Of a stretch of DNA of 64,000 nucleotides, positions 44,494 through 57,011 are shown piece after piece (the first letter of the stretch is position 1; every line of letters starts with the position of its first letter). Below the pieces are notes generated by a model. That model made no database searches. It worked only from the letters and a program-made list of their open reading frames with translations, and was not told where the DNA came from. Origin of the DNA: Nelumbo lutea (taxonomy: Eukaryota; Streptophyta; Magnoliopsida; Proteales; Nelumbonaceae); the NCBI GenBank assembly GCA_022828595.1, contig JAKGHH010000003.1, positions 58,393,759 to 58,457,758 of the forward strand. The letters are read 5' to 3'. The position numbers were made by a program, and so were the translations under genes.

Positions 44494-44711
44494 CCAAAAA
44501 TTAGGAATGGCAACGGGGTGGGGATCCTCATTCCCCGTCCCCGCTAATGGGGACAATGTTATCCCATCCCCTTGGGGATCCTCATTCCCCGTGATTTTTT
44601 ATAATCTTAACTATTTTGTTTTTGTTTTTTATTTTATTTAAAAAAATAAAATTAAAATAATTAAAAATGAAAATCCTATTAGAAGATATTCAACCATATT
44701 TTTTAAAAATA

Positions 44712-47340
44712 CTAGTGGAGACCTGTGCAATGTACGGGATTTATTAAGTGAAAGCTAAATAATAGAAATTGTCATTTATTAAAATACCCTTATAGTTCCA
44801 TGGATTTACTAAAATTTACTATATAGTTAGCATTTTACTAAAACACCACTTATAATGTGCAATAGATTTAATTAATCTTCCATCAGATGATAGTGGAAAA
44901 TGATAGTGTTGACCCTAATGCTCATTTAAATAAATTTAATCAAAAGAAAATAAAAATTAAAATACCATTTTTGCCCTTAATAAGACATGAGCAACCACTC
45001 AATTGGCTATATTTGGTCAATTTTGTTTTATATACAAAAAAAAGTGTTAAGGGTATTTTTGAAATAAAAAATTATGGGCCTAATGGCAAAAGAAACACTC
45101 CTTAATGAAAAGTTGATTAAGTAAATAAGTTGTAAAATATATGGGATGTTTTAGTAAAATGAAAACTATAAGGTAGGTGTTTAAGTAAATATGTAAAACT
45201 ATAAGGAGTGTTCTAATAAATGACCCTAATAGAAACACATATGAGTGGAGTTCACATCTATGCCCCACAAGGGGGTGCCCCACAACGTCCCATAGCACAT
45301 TTCCAATGTGGATTGAGAACATCTCCTAATGATAGTACTAGAACCGGTGATGTCATCGTCGGGAGATGTTCCCAATAAATGATAGGGATATGCTGTGGGA
45401 CATTGTGGGGCACATATGTGAACTTATAAGAGTATACTATTGTTTTATATTGCCAACTTTTAAATAACTAATAATTATTCATATTTTATATACTACTTTT
45501 AATAAATTTTTTATAATACAAAAATAACAATAATTAATTTTAGTTAGGTTTATTCATCAAACTGATGAAACAGACCAATCCGATCAACTCGACCCGAGTT
45601 GGTCGGTTTTCTAGTATTTTAGGTTGGCTTTGGTTAAAAAATTTCCCAATTTGACCAAGTTAGATCAGTTTCTCTTTGGCCATTTGTAAACCGACCAAAA
45701 TCGAACAACCTAACCATGGAATATATATTAATATTTTATATTTTAAATATAATGGAAAAGTGGGAAATTTTTCATATTTCTTAGTCTAAAATGTTTTATA
45801 TCATAAATCTAATTTTTAAATTTATTTTTTAATAATTGTACTATAAGTTTTAAAATTTAATTTAATTTTTAAGTTTAAATCTTTTGAACCAACTGGCAAA
45901 ACCAAAAAATCGACCCAAACCGATACAACTTGAGTGGGTTAGTTTTCACTAAAGGTCAATTGGTTTCATTTGACCAACTCCCCAACTTGACTAGATCAAT
46001 TTGGTTGGCCAAGTAGCCTATAACTGAACCGATCCAACTCATGAACACTCATAATTTCAGCTAAATTAGTAGTCTCATCTCTGAGAAATAAAATAGTTTA
46101 ATCTCCAATAATTATTAAAAATTTATAACAAAAATACATAACTATTGAAAATATATTGATAATGAAAAAAAACAATAATTATGAAAGAACAATAAGTACT
46201 AAAAATATATTAACTTAATCAATAAATAGCATAATCTCAAATAATAGTTTAATTTCTTATAAATATTAATCAATAATTTATAACAAAAATACAATAAATA
46301 TAATAAGTACAATAAATTAAATTTAAAAATTTCAATAATAGTAGTTTAATCTCCAATAATTATTGAAAGTTTTTATTAAATAACAAAACAAAATAAATTT
46401 ATACATAATCATTGAAAATACATTTATCACAAAAAATAATAAATAATAACTAAAATAAAATAAATATTAATTTTAGTATATATAATTATAAAATAAATAC
46501 AGATTAAGAGTTTAAAATTATTATTAATAAATATTAATTTTTTTGAAAGTTATTTTCTCGAATTACTACTTGATATAAGTGAAATTATTTATTTACAATA
46601 TTATGTAAAAATATTAAATTATTACTAATTTCAATATTATGTTATAATTATTTTTCTACTTTTCAGAATTTTTAAATTTATTATATAATTTCTTTATTTT
46701 AACTATTAAAATCTAGTTATGTTAAATATTTTGTTATTTAAAATATTTAATAATGTGTAAAATATTTAAATTTAAAAATATTAATTATTTATTGAATTTA
46801 ATTATCCATAAAATCATAATTTATACTATTATAACATAACTTTGTTATTAATTTTATAATATATTAATTATTATTAATTTCAATATTATGTTATAATTGT
46901 TTTTCTACTTTGAAGAAAATTTTAAATTTATTACATAATTTCATTATTTTAACTATTTAAAATCTAGTTATGATAAATATGTATTTATTTAATTATTTAA
47001 ATAATCCATAAAATATTTAAGTTTTTGTTATTTTAATTTTATTTATTTAAAGCTATTACATATTATTGAATATTTGAAAACATTTAAATTGATAATTTGA
47101 AAAAAAAAATAGAATTTAAATTGTTAGTACATAATTTCGTGATATTTTTTGTAAAAATATAGAATTATTTTTTTATGTTTTTATTAAATATTTTAAAATT
47201 TTTATATAATTTTGTTAGAATATTTAAATAATTCTTAAATTTTTTAATCTAAACTTTCTTTAGATAGATATAGATCTAAAGTAGGGGACAGGATAAATAG
47301 GATTTAAAGATAATTTAGAGAGAAAACTCCCTACTAAATA
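44712..47340 (-). mobile_element. Helitron-like element H1
   Basis: On the minus strand the 3' end reads CCCGTACATTGCACAGG (imperfect hairpin), TCTCCACTAG, then host T. That is the Helitron pattern of hairpin plus CTRR before T. It shares with H2 (59919-61790) the 5' words ATCTATCTAAAGAAAGTTT, a middle block with GAGTGTTCA and GTATCGGTTTGGG-like sequence, and the 3' end GAAAGCTAAATAATAGAAAT. No Rep/helicase protein is encoded. The 5' boundary near 47340 is approximate. Confidence 0.55.
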
Positions 47341-47880
47341 TATATATATATATATATTAAAGGAATGATTTCAGGCCAAAACCTCCCCCACATGTGGCTC
47401 TCCTCCATCCACTGTCATTCTAAAGATTTAAATAAAATGCAAACGTGTCAAATTCTGATTAGTCGTAGTTCAAGAACAAAACCACTAGACATGTGTCAAA
47501 TTCTCATTAGTGGTAGTTCAAGAAAAGAGCCCACTAACATGAAAAGTGGAGCCCACCACCATGTAGAGTTGTGAGAAATGGGAAGCTCCCACTTTCAATC
47601 ATTTCCTAAAAAAAAAAAAGGAAACTGTGTTATTAATTATTGTTTACTACTAAACTAATTAATTAATTCCAGCTATTGATTACTAATAATACTCTACTTC
47701 TAATTAATTAAGTACATTTATTAATTACTAATAATAATTATTGTTAACTACTTCTAAATAATTAATTTCATCTATTAATTACTAATAATAATTACTTACT
47801 GATAATAATTAATTACTTAAAATAATTTCTTTTAATAATTACTGTTATTACTTAATTATTGATAATAATTAATTAGTGAT
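47341..47880. other. AT-rich block with ATTACTAATAATAATT repeats
   Basis: A short unique segment (47365-47620) with duplicated GTGTCAAATTCTGATTAGT and GTGTCAAATTCTCATTAGT words is followed by TAATTAATT-type sequence. The latter resembles the AT-rich blocks at 52.1 and 53.4 kb. No gene. Confidence 0.4.
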
Positions 47881-48297
47881 AAAATTGCTCATTTGTGGCA
47901 GATGTTGTATCAACTATAGCTGCAAGATCTAGAGGGATCCATGGAACGACCATGCTCTATGTGTTTGCAACATGGTTAGACCCCTCAGAATTTCTTTTAA
48001 GATCATGGGAAACAAGGTGACTAATAATGATTCTTTGACTTGATGCAGTACTGTGAATAGTTTTGTATGAATCCTTTTTTGGTCAAGTGGGAAGAGGAGA
48101 TGTCTTACGATGGCCATGAACAACGCATTTTTCTGTCCTTCCCTATTTCTCTCTAGCTAATCTGATTTGAAGACTTGGGTGTTGCGGTTTAGAAGAAACT
48201 TGACTGAAATGGATTCTTCATCTTCCATTTGTAGTTGGGGCTTTTGGCATGCTTAGAATTGGCATATGTCAGCTTTATAGGAGATAAGTTACCTCTT

Positions 48298-48525
48298 CTA
48301 ATGTGGACACATCTCAATTTCCACAAAAGAGAAGACCATTTTTTTTTTATCCCAACATTCAAAAGCCACCTTAAGCATTGACCATTCCAATTGCACCGGT
48401 GATAAGTTCATAACATTTTCCCAACAGGGTGCCCTTCCAATGGCTCTAATGTCATATGCTTTTGTGAGAATCCGGTCTTTAAGGAGTGCACAACATCTTA
48501 GATATTCGAAAAAGGCTTGATCCAT
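48298..48525 (-). pseudogene. DUF7745-like protein fragment
   Basis: The 75-codon frame contains VQLEWSMLKVAFECWDKKK and MVFSFVEIEMCP. This fits the W-LL-A-x-FWD...F-F-x-E-x-x-PT pattern of the plant DUF7745 family, found mostly in transposon-related proteins. Sequence on both sides is broken by stops. Identification is from memory of the pattern and is tentative. Confidence 0.3.
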
Positions 48526-48599
48526 TTTTTGTCAAAAACAAGGAGATAATTAGTAGGCCATTATTGTAACACCCTTAGTTTTTAAATAAAAGAACACGA

Positions 48600-49180
48600 A
48601 TACAAATGAAGTATCGTTTAATACTGACTAAAGGATGATTAGTCCTTTAGTTATATTTGTACTTACTAGATACCTCTAGACAAAGGTTATGCAAAATATC
48701 TTTGGGTATTGGTCAAAGGGATGTTAGGCCCTTCACCATACACATACCTACTAGACATCCTAGAATTCAAAAGCCACGGGGCAAAGCCAAATTACACCAA
48801 TTGAGAGATGAAGTATCTTTTGATATTGGTCAAGAGAGGGTTAGACTCTTGCCATATGCATACTTACTAAATACTCCAGGAAATTAGGAAGGTCAAAATG
48901 GTCTTTCGATGCTATTTCTCAAGAGTTGAACTCTTAGAGTTATGCATTTACTTAGCCTTGAAATGGGCATGGGATGACCAATAGTAGAAGACAAAATGGC
49001 CTTTTGATGCTATTTATCAAGAGTTGAGCTCATAGAGTCATGCATCTACTTAGCCTTGAGATAGGCACATGATGAAGCACATAAGTGGTCAAAATTGGCC
49101 TTTTGATACTTCTTCCCAAGAACTAATCTCATAAGGGAATGAATCTACTTAGGCTTGAGAACAACAACTTTGAGTGGCAA
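48600..49180. repeat. Degenerate tandem repeat, ~100-bp units, about six copies
   Basis: Phrases of the form GGCCTTTTGATGCTATTTAT CAAGAGTTGAGCTC...ATGCATCTACTTAGCCTTGAG recur near 48607, 48690, 48810, 48898, 48995 and 49098. Spacing is about 90 to 115 bases and divergence is increasing. No coding function. Confidence 0.65.
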
Positions 49181-50049
49181 GATAGTCATTTTTTTAGGTA
49201 TTTCAAATGAGATCTTTAGATTTGGAGAACTTCATGGATTTTGATCTTGATTTCAGATTTGATTAAGTTTTTAAACATTGATCTTGGGTGTAACATTGAT
49301 AGCTTAAGGGGTACATTGATGTTTTTTTTTTTTTGAGATTAAGCATTTTATTTTAAGGGATTTAAAGTTTATTTTGATCATACTTCCAAGGATGACAACC
49401 ACATAATGCAATAGTCTTAGTGTCGTAGCCCTAATTATGCTAATGTCCTTCTATCCTAGTTCCATCTAAGGCTCCTATGCACGGGCATTCTACGCGCAAT
49501 GCATGAAGTTGTTGGGGAAATTCTAGACTTTAAGGTTCCCACAAGGTTGCTAGCCTTCAAGCCTCCACCCATGGACAAATGGGCTTCTTTGGTTGGTGGC
49601 TAGTTTGAAGGTTTTGGTGGAGCCTTTAAGGGCCAAAATTCAGGGGCACACACCTACTACCCTTCCTCTAACAGGTGAAATGGGATTCTAATTTTATTTA
49701 CATGAGAGTGTGTGTAATTGTGAGTGTTCAAGCATGCAAGAAAATTGAATAGGAAAGTAGCAAAACAAAAAACAAGGGGAGAATGCAGCCACATGTTTAA
49801 GTTTTCAAGCAATCCTACAAATTTCCAGGTGGCCACATTTAGGGACCTAATAGAAGCTAAGTTCTCTTGATGCATTTTAACTAAACAAAGAGGAGAAAAT
49901 AGTAGAACAAGGAACAAAAACAACTTACTGCTACACACAACTAAGCTAAACACATTTAGTTATAGAGAAAGCAAAAACTGCTAATTTTGGGAGACCATAA
50001 AAGAAAAAAAGAGGAAGGAAAGAAAAACCCAAAAAATACAAAAAAAGAA

Positions 50050-50440
50050 GTTGGGTTGCGATGAGGTTGGGTTGCAATAGAGTTTTGGGCTGCGATGAGG
50101 TTGCAATGAAGTTGGGCTATGATGAGGTGGCGGTGAAGTTGGGTTGCAATAGAGTTCTGGGTTGTGATGAGATTGCAATGAAGTTGGGTTGCAATGGAGT
50201 TCTGGGTTGTGATGAGATTGCAATGAAGTTGGGTTGCGATGGAATTGGGCTGCAATGAAGTTGCAATGAAGTTGGGCTGCGATGAGGTTGCGATGAAGTT
50301 GGGTTGCGATGGAGTTGGGCTGAGTTGCGGTTTTGGGCTTTTGGGTTGCGATGAAGGTGATCTGAGTTGGGATGAGGTCAGACTAAGCTGCGGTTTTGGG
50401 CTTCTAGGTTGCGATAAGGTTGAAATGAAGGTCCAATTTT
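50050..50440. repeat. Minisatellite of GTTGCGATGAAGTTGG-type units
   Basis: Irregular tandem copies of GTTGCAATGAAGTTGGGTTG and GTTGCGATGAG give long frames on both strands (Cys-Asp-Glu-Val-Ala-Met-Lys-Leu-Gly on plus). Open frames on both strands over a short repeat are an artefact. Confidence 0.85.
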
Positions 50441-50679
50441 GAAGTTCTGGGCTGAAATGTTACAAGAAGTTACGATTTTGAAGTTCTAGGTTGTAAAGAA
50501 GCTACCAGAAGTTGCGGTTTTAAAGTTTTGGGATGGACTTCCTATACAATTATGGAATGGGAATGGCTTTAGGTGATTGTGTTGGGAAGGTCTATCACGC
50601 CCAGCCTTCCTGAAGTGCGATTTTCAATCACTAACCAAAGAAAAAACAAGCTAAGCTTAATGCACAACAACTGAGCGTG

Positions 50680-50950
50680 AATTGAGCCAAAACAACTCCC
50701 TGCGAAGGTCCTTAAAAGGTCCCTAGTGGAGTCGCCAACTATGGGCTCTGGGAAGCTCATGGTAGGCTCAAAGGAGTAGGAGTCGCCACCTATTTTTAGA
50801 GGAAATGGACCCTCACTTTCGAGTTTGAAAAACGGTTTACTGGCCTTGATAGTGACTCTGTTCTCCGGCAAGGAAAGGCACTGAACTAAAAGGCTTTGGG
50901 TTCAAAGAATTGGGAGAGGGAAGGTGTTAGGCACCCCTCTCCAAGCTGCT
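50680..50950. repeat. Conserved non-coding motif of large plant retroelements
   Basis: GGAGTCGCCAACTATGGGCT, GGAGTCGCCACCTATTTTTA and GGGAAGGTGTTAGGCACCCC follow in order. I recognise this combination as a dispersed plant repeat near retroelement relics. The family assignment is an inference. Confidence 0.4.
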
Positions 50951-51067
50951 ATAGTAGCCCACTACATGAGCAATTTAGGATCAAATTCCAGTAGAAACAC
51001 ACCAACAAGATTGTTCAAAGCTCCTGAAATCTGGCAAAAATGTTCCCAACTTCGCCAAAAAATCTAG

Positions 51068-51265
51068 ATGGGTGGTCTCAAGGGATCGCAATCTATTTTT
51101 TGTCAATCTCTAAAGGATGTGTGCCTTCGCCTCAAGGTAGTTAAAGCTACCATTTCGAAGTCAACTAAGAAGTTAGAAGCACTTCTAGAGGAGTGTGTCC
51201 ATCAACGGAAGATAGAGTCCCAATATGAGGCGGAGGAGAAAGATTTGATAGACTTCGAGACATGA
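51068..51265 (+). pseudogene. Short coiled-coil-like frame, unidentified
   Basis: The 65-codon frame is rich in Lys/Glu with STKKLEALLEECVHQRKIE and EAEEKDLIDFE. This could be the C-terminal helical part of the same DUF7745-like relic. No independent gene is supported. Confidence 0.2.
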
Positions 51266-52139
51266 AGTCCCTCTTACCATGTACATCATTGGAGCTTTTA
51301 TAATGAAAATAGATACTTAACTTTGACTTATACTAGGTTTTGATTGTGTTGCCTAAGGACTTATGTAATCATATCGTTATTGTGTCTTAATGGCTTTATC
51401 GCAACTCTGGTAGGCTATCAGGCTCCATGCATCCCTCTTACCGTAGTACTACTATGCACGATATCCCTTGTCGTGATTTCTTTGCTTCCACAATTTCCTT
51501 CCTTAAATCTGACTCTTCTATTTACATTTTCCGCTTTTGCTTGATGTGCTCTCTTATCTGCTTTCTTATAGAATTATTGTGCCTTCTGATCCTTACTTCC
51601 TACTCCTCATTTATCCTATTTTGCTCATGAAGTTCTAGTGCTACTTTCAAGTATGGGTTATCTAAAGGGCGCCTGAGAGATTCCTTTGTTATGGTACCTT
51701 GGGATGGAGGCCTTACTAGGTGGGGAGCTCGGGTGGTGACGCTAGGGGTGACGGAAAACCTTAACTGCACACCCAATCCCTGTATGTATGATCATACATC
51801 GGCTTGGCGATTGGCAACAAGGGTAGAGAATTCCCTTTTACTGGAAGCCCAGTGCTTTTTGAACCTCCTTTCCATGTTCCCACAATACTTGATAAAATCA
51901 ACCATGTCCCCTTTAATGTCATTGACGGTTGGGATGAATTGTAAGAAGCCTAGTTGCCTTAGGACTCATATTGGGACATATGGTGCTAATCCATATAAGC
52001 CCTCTAGAACCATGCTCTGTGTCTAAGTGAGATTGATTGCACCCTTCTTGGATAGATAACCCAATGTTCCAATTAACATTTCCTTCTATGGCCCTTTGCA
52101 ATAACAACATGTTTTGTTTCTCTGTCAAGGCTACTGCTT

Positions 52140-52899
52140 GTGGATTAGTAATAATTTCTTATAATAATTACTACTAATACTTAATTACTAATAATTTATT
52201 ATTGACAATATTGCTCGTTATTAATTCAAAATGATAATTAATAAATATTTTCATAATGGTAATTAATAATTCGGAAATAATCATTTTATATTTATATTAA
52301 CTAATGTTAACTATTTTGAAAATAAATATTTAATGTTAATTATTTATATTATAATTATTATTAGAAACTATAATTCATACATTTATATGAAATAATTAAT
52401 TATATTATTATTATAAGTAATTATAATTAATAATATTAAATTAACTAATATAATTATATTATTATTATCAATAATTATAATAAATTATTACTAATACTAA
52501 TGATGATAATTATTACTTCAGAATGTTAATCAATTAATGATAATTAATAAGTATTTTAATAATGTTAATTACTAATTGGGATATAATCATTTTATATTAA
52601 TATTAATTATTTTATAAATATATAGTTAGTGTTACTTATTTATAATTGATACTATTATTATTCTCCAATAAATACTTCATTTAGTGAAAGTTAAATTATA
52701 AAACTTTCAATTATTCAATGTTGTTAAACTTAAAGAATTATAAAAGCAAATATTATTTTATGAATTAACTAAAAACCTTAATTATAACAAATTAATTACT
52801 TAATAAAAATAAAAATAAAATAATAATAATAGTAGTAATAATAATACTTTATTATTACTGATTTCAAAATAAATACACACATAATAAGAATATATTATT

Positions 52900-52961
<62 letters not shown>

Positions 52962-53050
52962 TACTTATTATTATTACTGATTTCATAATTATTAGTATAT
53001 AATTAATCTATTAATATTATTGATTATTATTAAATAAATGTTAATAGAAA
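52140..53050. repeat. AT-rich block, first copy of a ~1.3-kb spaced duplication
   Basis: Sequence around 52250-52440 (TTTCATAATGGTAATTAATA, ATTCATACATTTATATGAAA) recurs almost unchanged about 1313 bases downstream at 53563-53750. Nearby words at 47.7-47.9 kb suggest a third, partial copy. Confidence 0.7.
52903..52961. repeat. (TAA)n microsatellite
   Basis: About 19 uninterrupted TAA units. Confidence 0.95.
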
Positions 53051-53389
53051 ATTTTATTTATTTAAAATTATTTGCTGAAATTATCCATTTTAATTCGAAC
53101 AAACAGTTAATTATAATTTTAATTTATTAAAATTATTATTTACTGAATAATTTTAATTACTCTTTGATTAACAACCTTATTTTTGAATAATTGGTTTTTT
53201 ATGTTTGATAATTTTTTTTTGCAAAAATCTAAATAATTTTTCTTTTACAATGTTAACCATTTTATTTTTCTCTTATTCAGTTTTCCAAAAGATAAAAAAT
53301 AAATTAATGATATTTACCTATTTTTATCAAGTTGTCATTAATGATGACGATGATGATGAGTCAACTCTTTGAAAGAGAGGGGGTACTAA

Positions 53390-54201
53390 TAATAATTAAT
53401 GACTTCTAATTAATTAATTTCAGCTATTAATTACTAATAATAATAACACACTAATAATAATTAGTTATAGATAATAATTTCTTATAATAATTACTACTAC
53501 TACTTAGTTAATGATAATATTTCTCATTATTAATTCAGTGATAATTAATAACGATTTTCATAATGGTAATTAATAATTCAGAAATAATCATTTTATATTT
53601 ATATTAAATCTTATTAATTATTTTGAAAATAAATATTTAATGTTAATTATTTATGTTAGAATTATTATAAAAATTATAATTCATACATTTATATGAAATA
53701 ATTAATTATATTATTATTATCAGTAATTATAATTAATACTTATATTAATTAATATAATTATATTATTATTGTTAGTAGCTATAACTAATTATTACTAATT
53801 ATAATGATTTTTTATAAAAATTAGTTACTGATTATAATTACTTACTTATAATTAATTCCTTAATTATAACAATTATAATTACTACTCCATAATGTTAATT
53901 AATTAATGATAATTAATAAATATTTTGATAATGTTAATTATTAATTGGGATATAATAATTTTATATTTATACTAATTCATATTAATTATTTTATAAACAT
54001 ATAATAATTGTTACTTATTGACATTATTATTATAAGTAATTATAACTAATACTATTATTATTCTCTAATAAATATTTCATTTAGTGGAAGTTAAATTATA
54101 AACTTTCAGTTATTCATTATTGTTAAAATAAAAGAATTATTAAAGCAATTATTATTTCAGGAATTAACTAAAAATCGTGATTATAAAAAATTAGTTAGTT
54201 C

Positions 54202-54274
<73 letters not shown>

Positions 54275-54400
54275 TTAATATTACTGATTTCAAAATCAAT
54301 ACACATAATAAGAATATATTATTAATAAATATTAGTAAATAATACTATACTTATTATTACTGATTTCATAATTATTAATATGTTATCAATCTATATTACT
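53390..54400. repeat. AT-rich block, second copy
   Basis: Matches 52140-53050 in the same order and orientation, including a TAA microsatellite at the equivalent point, then CTGATTTCAAAAT and CTTATTATTACTGATTTCAT. Confidence 0.7.
54203..54273. repeat. (ATA)n microsatellite
   Basis: About 23 uninterrupted units, at the position equivalent to the repeat at 52903-52961. Confidence 0.95.
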
Positions 54401-55934
54401 CAATAAAGACAGGGAATAAAAAAATATTCAAATTACCACTAAATGAATGAACTAAAAATCTATGAGTATTCTAATTGACTTGAATTTGACACATCAACAT
54501 GACCAAACTTATAATTTCAACCTATATTTCTTATTTCTATCTCCCAATTCCTATAATTCAAACATACCATTAGGTTATGTACAGGTTTCCCTATCTTTTT
54601 CCTAAAGATAAATTATAGCCAGTCTACGTGCATGTGGGGAGATAAGACTTTAAATCTATAACCATGATTGACCAAAAGAAGCATTGCCACCTAACTTGGA
54701 GGTGACTTCCATACTCGGGATGGTCTCATTATTCTCATTTCTTTCATGTTTCCTCTATTGGATGAGCTTCGGAATCTTGATTATATTATCAGTTGATTGT
54801 AGCGATATATGATGATAATTTGATTGTAGTCATATATTTTTCATCTCTTACTTCAGAGGATGGATGCATTTGCAAATGTGGTTTAGCATGAATTGTTTTT
54901 CTTAGCAACTCTTTGAATGATTTTCTTCCTTCTTTGTCTCTTTGAATGGATATCATTTAAATGCTTTTTATCCATTCACATGTCCCTAAATATTACGTAG
55001 TATTGGTGATATTGTTATAAACATCCATATAATTTTACTATTTTATAAATAAATTAGTGATTTCAAAGTTATTGATACTTTTTTTGGGGGTGGGTTGCTC
55101 AATAGAACATTTATTTTTTATTGCTAAATAGTAAATTTCAAATTAAATGATATTGTAGTTGCTCTTTACCTAGTTTGGGGTCATTATCTAGATAAAACAT
55201 GGTAAGTCTCTTAAATCAAATAAAGAGCCTACCCTAAATGTCTATTATAAATAATTAACAAAGTGAAAAAAATCAAATAATTACTTGCTGAAAATTACTG
55301 AATTAAGTAAATAATAATAACAATAAATTATTTATAGAAATACTTAATAATAATAACAATCATCAAGTACTTAATTAAGTAAATAATAAAAAATGAAATA
55401 ACAATCATTAGTTATCGTTAATGTTTATTCAAAGCATGCCCCATAATAATTACCAAATAGAGTAATTAAACCTTAAATAAGAATCAATATTTATTAACAG
55501 TCATTAAAATTGTTAAGCCAAATCATTAATGTTTATTCTTAAATGCTAATCATGAATTAATAAATCTATTATATAATAATTATACTCGTTGGAAAAAATT
55601 ATTTTAAGTAAATATTTAAATAATTATAAATTTAGTTAATATTATTACTATATAAAAAAAGTTAAATTAAATACTAAAATAAATTAATAATAAGAATTGT
55701 TAAATTAAAGTAATAAACAGTTCAAGTTTAATTTAATGACCCGTATAATTTTACGGGTTTGACATATAAGGGTCAAATTATGTGGACCCCTCGACTTAAA
55801 AAATGGTAGTTTATAAATGGTAATAAAAATCATAAATGTTTTTTTACATATACATATATATATATATATGTATGTATATATATGTAAAATTAACTTCCCC
55901 GCACTTAGTATGGGGTCATTCACTAGTATACATA
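54401..55934. other. AT-rich stretch with a possible Helitron-type end at ~55927
   Basis: No gene. Near 55898 CCCCGCACTTAGTATGGGG could form a hairpin and is followed by TCATTCACTAG and T, similar to the 3' ends of H1 and H2. CCCGTATAATTTTACGGG near 55741 is a perfect-armed palindrome. Confidence 0.35.
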
Positions 55935-56223
55935 TATATTAGTGGGGATCCCATGGGGCGGGGATCGGGGACCTCGCAGGGCGGGGAGTGCTCTCCCCGT
56001 CCCCGCTAACGGGGATGAAAATTTCCCCATTTCTGTCCCCGTGGGGGGAAAATCATCCCCATCCCCCCCATTCGGGGTGGATCCCCATGGGGATCGGGGA
56101 AATGGAGAAAATTGTTGCCATCCCTACCAAAATTCCATTGGGAATGCTATTTTTATGATTGTTGAGTGAAGCTATTCAATTAACTTCGGAATATGCATGC
56201 TTTAACTATCGTTGTTCATTTGT

Positions 56224-56530
56224 AGTGGCATACTTTTTGATTAGAGGTGCGTCTTTCTACCCGAAGATAAGGCAAAAAAAGGGTGAGAAATTTCATTATG
56301 GCTTCCCGAAATAAACTTGAATCGAGCTTCTCATGTATTTTCGACGTAGACTCTTTTGGTGGTTAGATCTTCCCCCAACCAAATGGGAAATGATAAAAAC
56401 GTAGGTTGCCGGGCTTCTAAACAGCCGACGCCCACATGGAAAGGCACACCAAACAAGGTCTGTACCATGCCTGCTCAATTTGAACAACTTCTCTCTAGCA
56501 GCTCCTTGGGACGTAGAAGCCCTCTCAAAC
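56224..56530. repeat. Dispersed repeat, copy 2 (partner at 32040-32360)
   Basis: Same word order as copy 1: TTTTCGACG, TTTTGGTGG, CCAAATGGGAAA, CACATGGAAAG. This copy has higher GC, perhaps because it is less decayed. Confidence 0.5.
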
Positions 56531-56744
56531 GGGGCCTATATGTACCTTAACCAATTTCTTCAAGCATATGAAAATAATAGAAAAAATCATAATTTGAGCA
56601 TGGAAGCTGTTTTTTATTTTATTATAAATCTAATTTTATATATTTTTATTGAGGTTAGGCACTAGTTTCTGACAAATAATGATAATCTTTATTTTGTTTT
56701 AAAAAAGTTTGCTGTATTTGAAAGATCAAACTAAGCATTGTTTT

Positions 56745-57011
56745 GGCTACATTTGGTTGCAGTGCAAATTTGGTTTCATTGATACAAAACTATGGTAGTA
56801 CAAATGATTTGGGTGCAAATTTTGATTTATTTTTGTTTTAAATTTTATCTTATTTTGTTTGATTACATTATAAATGAAATAAAATACCACCTGAAGCAGG
56901 ATAAAGTAAAATCCAAAACAAAATTAAACCAGGATTTGCAGTGTTTTCCATTTCCACTTTCCTTTATTTGTACTAGTGCAGATAAAACTGTACTGCAACC
57001 AAACACAACTG
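56745..57011. mobile_element. MITE with GTTTGGTTGCAGT-type inverted ends
   Basis: The left end has ATTTGGTTGCAGTGCA and the right end, in reverse complement, GTGTTTGGTTGCAGTACA. The interior is AT-rich. The target duplication is not clear, so the superfamily is left open (Harbinger or hAT). Confidence 0.5.

Larger units (their letters stand above)
47881..52135 (-). mobile_element. Degenerate element with DUF7745-like piece and tandem repeats
   Basis: This 4.2-kb island of ordinary base composition lies between AT-rich blocks. It carries a DUF7745-like protein fragment, two tandem repeat regions, and the conserved phrase GGGAAGGTGTTAGGCACCCC near 50918. That phrase recurs in large plant retroelement-type sequences. 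TTGTGG occurs at both margins but is too short to prove a duplication. Class uncertain. Confidence 0.35.
44502..56126. mobile_element. hAT-like element split by ~11 kb of nested insertions
   Basis: The left end TAGGAATGGCAACGGGG (44502) and the right end (reverse complement TAGGGATGGCAACAATT, 56126) form inverted termini. Both are followed by GC-rich GGGGATCC/CCCCGTCCCCGC words. Flanks CCAAAAAT (44494-44501) and CCAAAATT (56127-56134) fit an 8-bp hAT duplication with one change. The two GC-rich ends total only about 300 bases; the rest is unrelated AT-rich and transposon sequence, so the original element was short and later interrupted. Confidence 0.6.

Noticed and set aside
49956..50442. Frames on both strands at the GTTGCGATGA repeat
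   Set aside because: Tandem-repeat artefact with open frames on opposite strands.
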